NCBI GenBank assembly: GCA_002327765.1
Contig: DCUH01000133.1
Span: 54,834 to 118,833, forward strand
Origin: a bacterium UBA2219
GTDB taxonomy: Bacteria > Desulfobacterota > Deferrimicrobia > Deferrimicrobiales > Deferrimicrobiaceae
Length of the DNA: 64,000 bases
Direction of reading: 5' to 3'
A program made the position numbers and the translations under genes. Positions 63,912 to 64,000 of the stretch are shown here, one piece after another (within the stretch, counting starts at the first letter, position 1; every line of letters starts with the position of its first letter). The notes beneath the pieces were generated by a model. That model was given only the letters and a program-made list of their open reading frames with translations. It was not told where the DNA came from and searched no databases.

Positions 63912-64000
63912 GATAATCCCCTTATGGATCGAAATGTTACCTGATTCCCTTGTACAAGTCCCGGGTGTCCTTGTCAAGCAGTATATCCGTGTTGCGCCCG

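Overview
The window is GC-rich, Gram-negative bacterial DNA. It contains outer-membrane polysaccharide export proteins, a Wzi-type protein, Tct uptake genes, pyruvate phosphate dikinase and a four-subunit 2-oxoacid:ferredoxin oxidoreductase. That mixture fits an anaerobic or facultative deltaproteobacterium-like lineage (Desulfobacterota and relatives). This placement is an inference from gene content and GC, not a phylogeny. Most genes are closely packed, many with 1-4 nt overlaps, and GTG/TTG starts are common.

Left part (1-22.4 kb), mostly metabolism and mostly minus strand: a cytosolic gamma-glutamyltransferase-family enzyme convergent with ppdK; a TerC-type membrane protein; a sugar epimerase; a tctC-tctB-tctA tripartite transporter; then a minus-strand operon reading Cdc48/VAT-type AAA ATPase, FadR-type GntR regulator, porG, porD, porA, porB, with palindromic operator candidates upstream of the ATPase. 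Next come a universal stress protein, tRNA-Pro(CGG), a LUD-domain protein and rpe. A patch of repetitive (REP-like) elements leads into a metacaspase gene and metE on the plus strand.

Right part (22.6-63 kb), a roughly 40 kb plus-strand surface polysaccharide locus. It opens with an RfaH/NusG-like antiterminator gene and, just downstream, a 13-base sequence matching the ops element that recruits RfaH in enterobacteria. This suggests processive antitermination of the whole locus. The locus holds two export/assembly sets. Set A (23.4-42 kb) has a multi-SLBB export protein, a Wzz-like protein, a MurJ/Wzx-like flippase, an O-antigen polymerase/ligase-like protein, many glycosyltransferases, three zinc-ribbon methyltransferases and a phosphoglycosyl transferase. 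Set B (42.7-63 kb) has a WbpM/CapD-type 4,6-dehydratase, Wzi, a second SLBB protein, a second Wzz, Wzx and Wzy, methyltransferases, an acetyltransferase, a WbsX-like protein, a glycosyltransferase, a second phosphoglycosyl transferase, and a terminal four-gene overlapping cassette of two PLP enzymes and a TPP-dependent E1 alpha/beta pair without E2/E3. No Wzc-type tyrosine kinase is visible.

Two glycosyltransferase genes in set A are broken: one by a one-base frameshift, one by two in-frame stops. AT-rich stretches around 33.1-34.2 kb and 36.5-37.4 kb look acquired. The right edge carries two small minus-strand genes for putative exported proteins of unknown function. The most noteworthy signals are the antiterminator/ops pair, a REP-like element that codes for part of the first export protein's signal peptide, the AAA-ATPase/oxidoreductase operon, and the PLP-PLP-TPP cassette.
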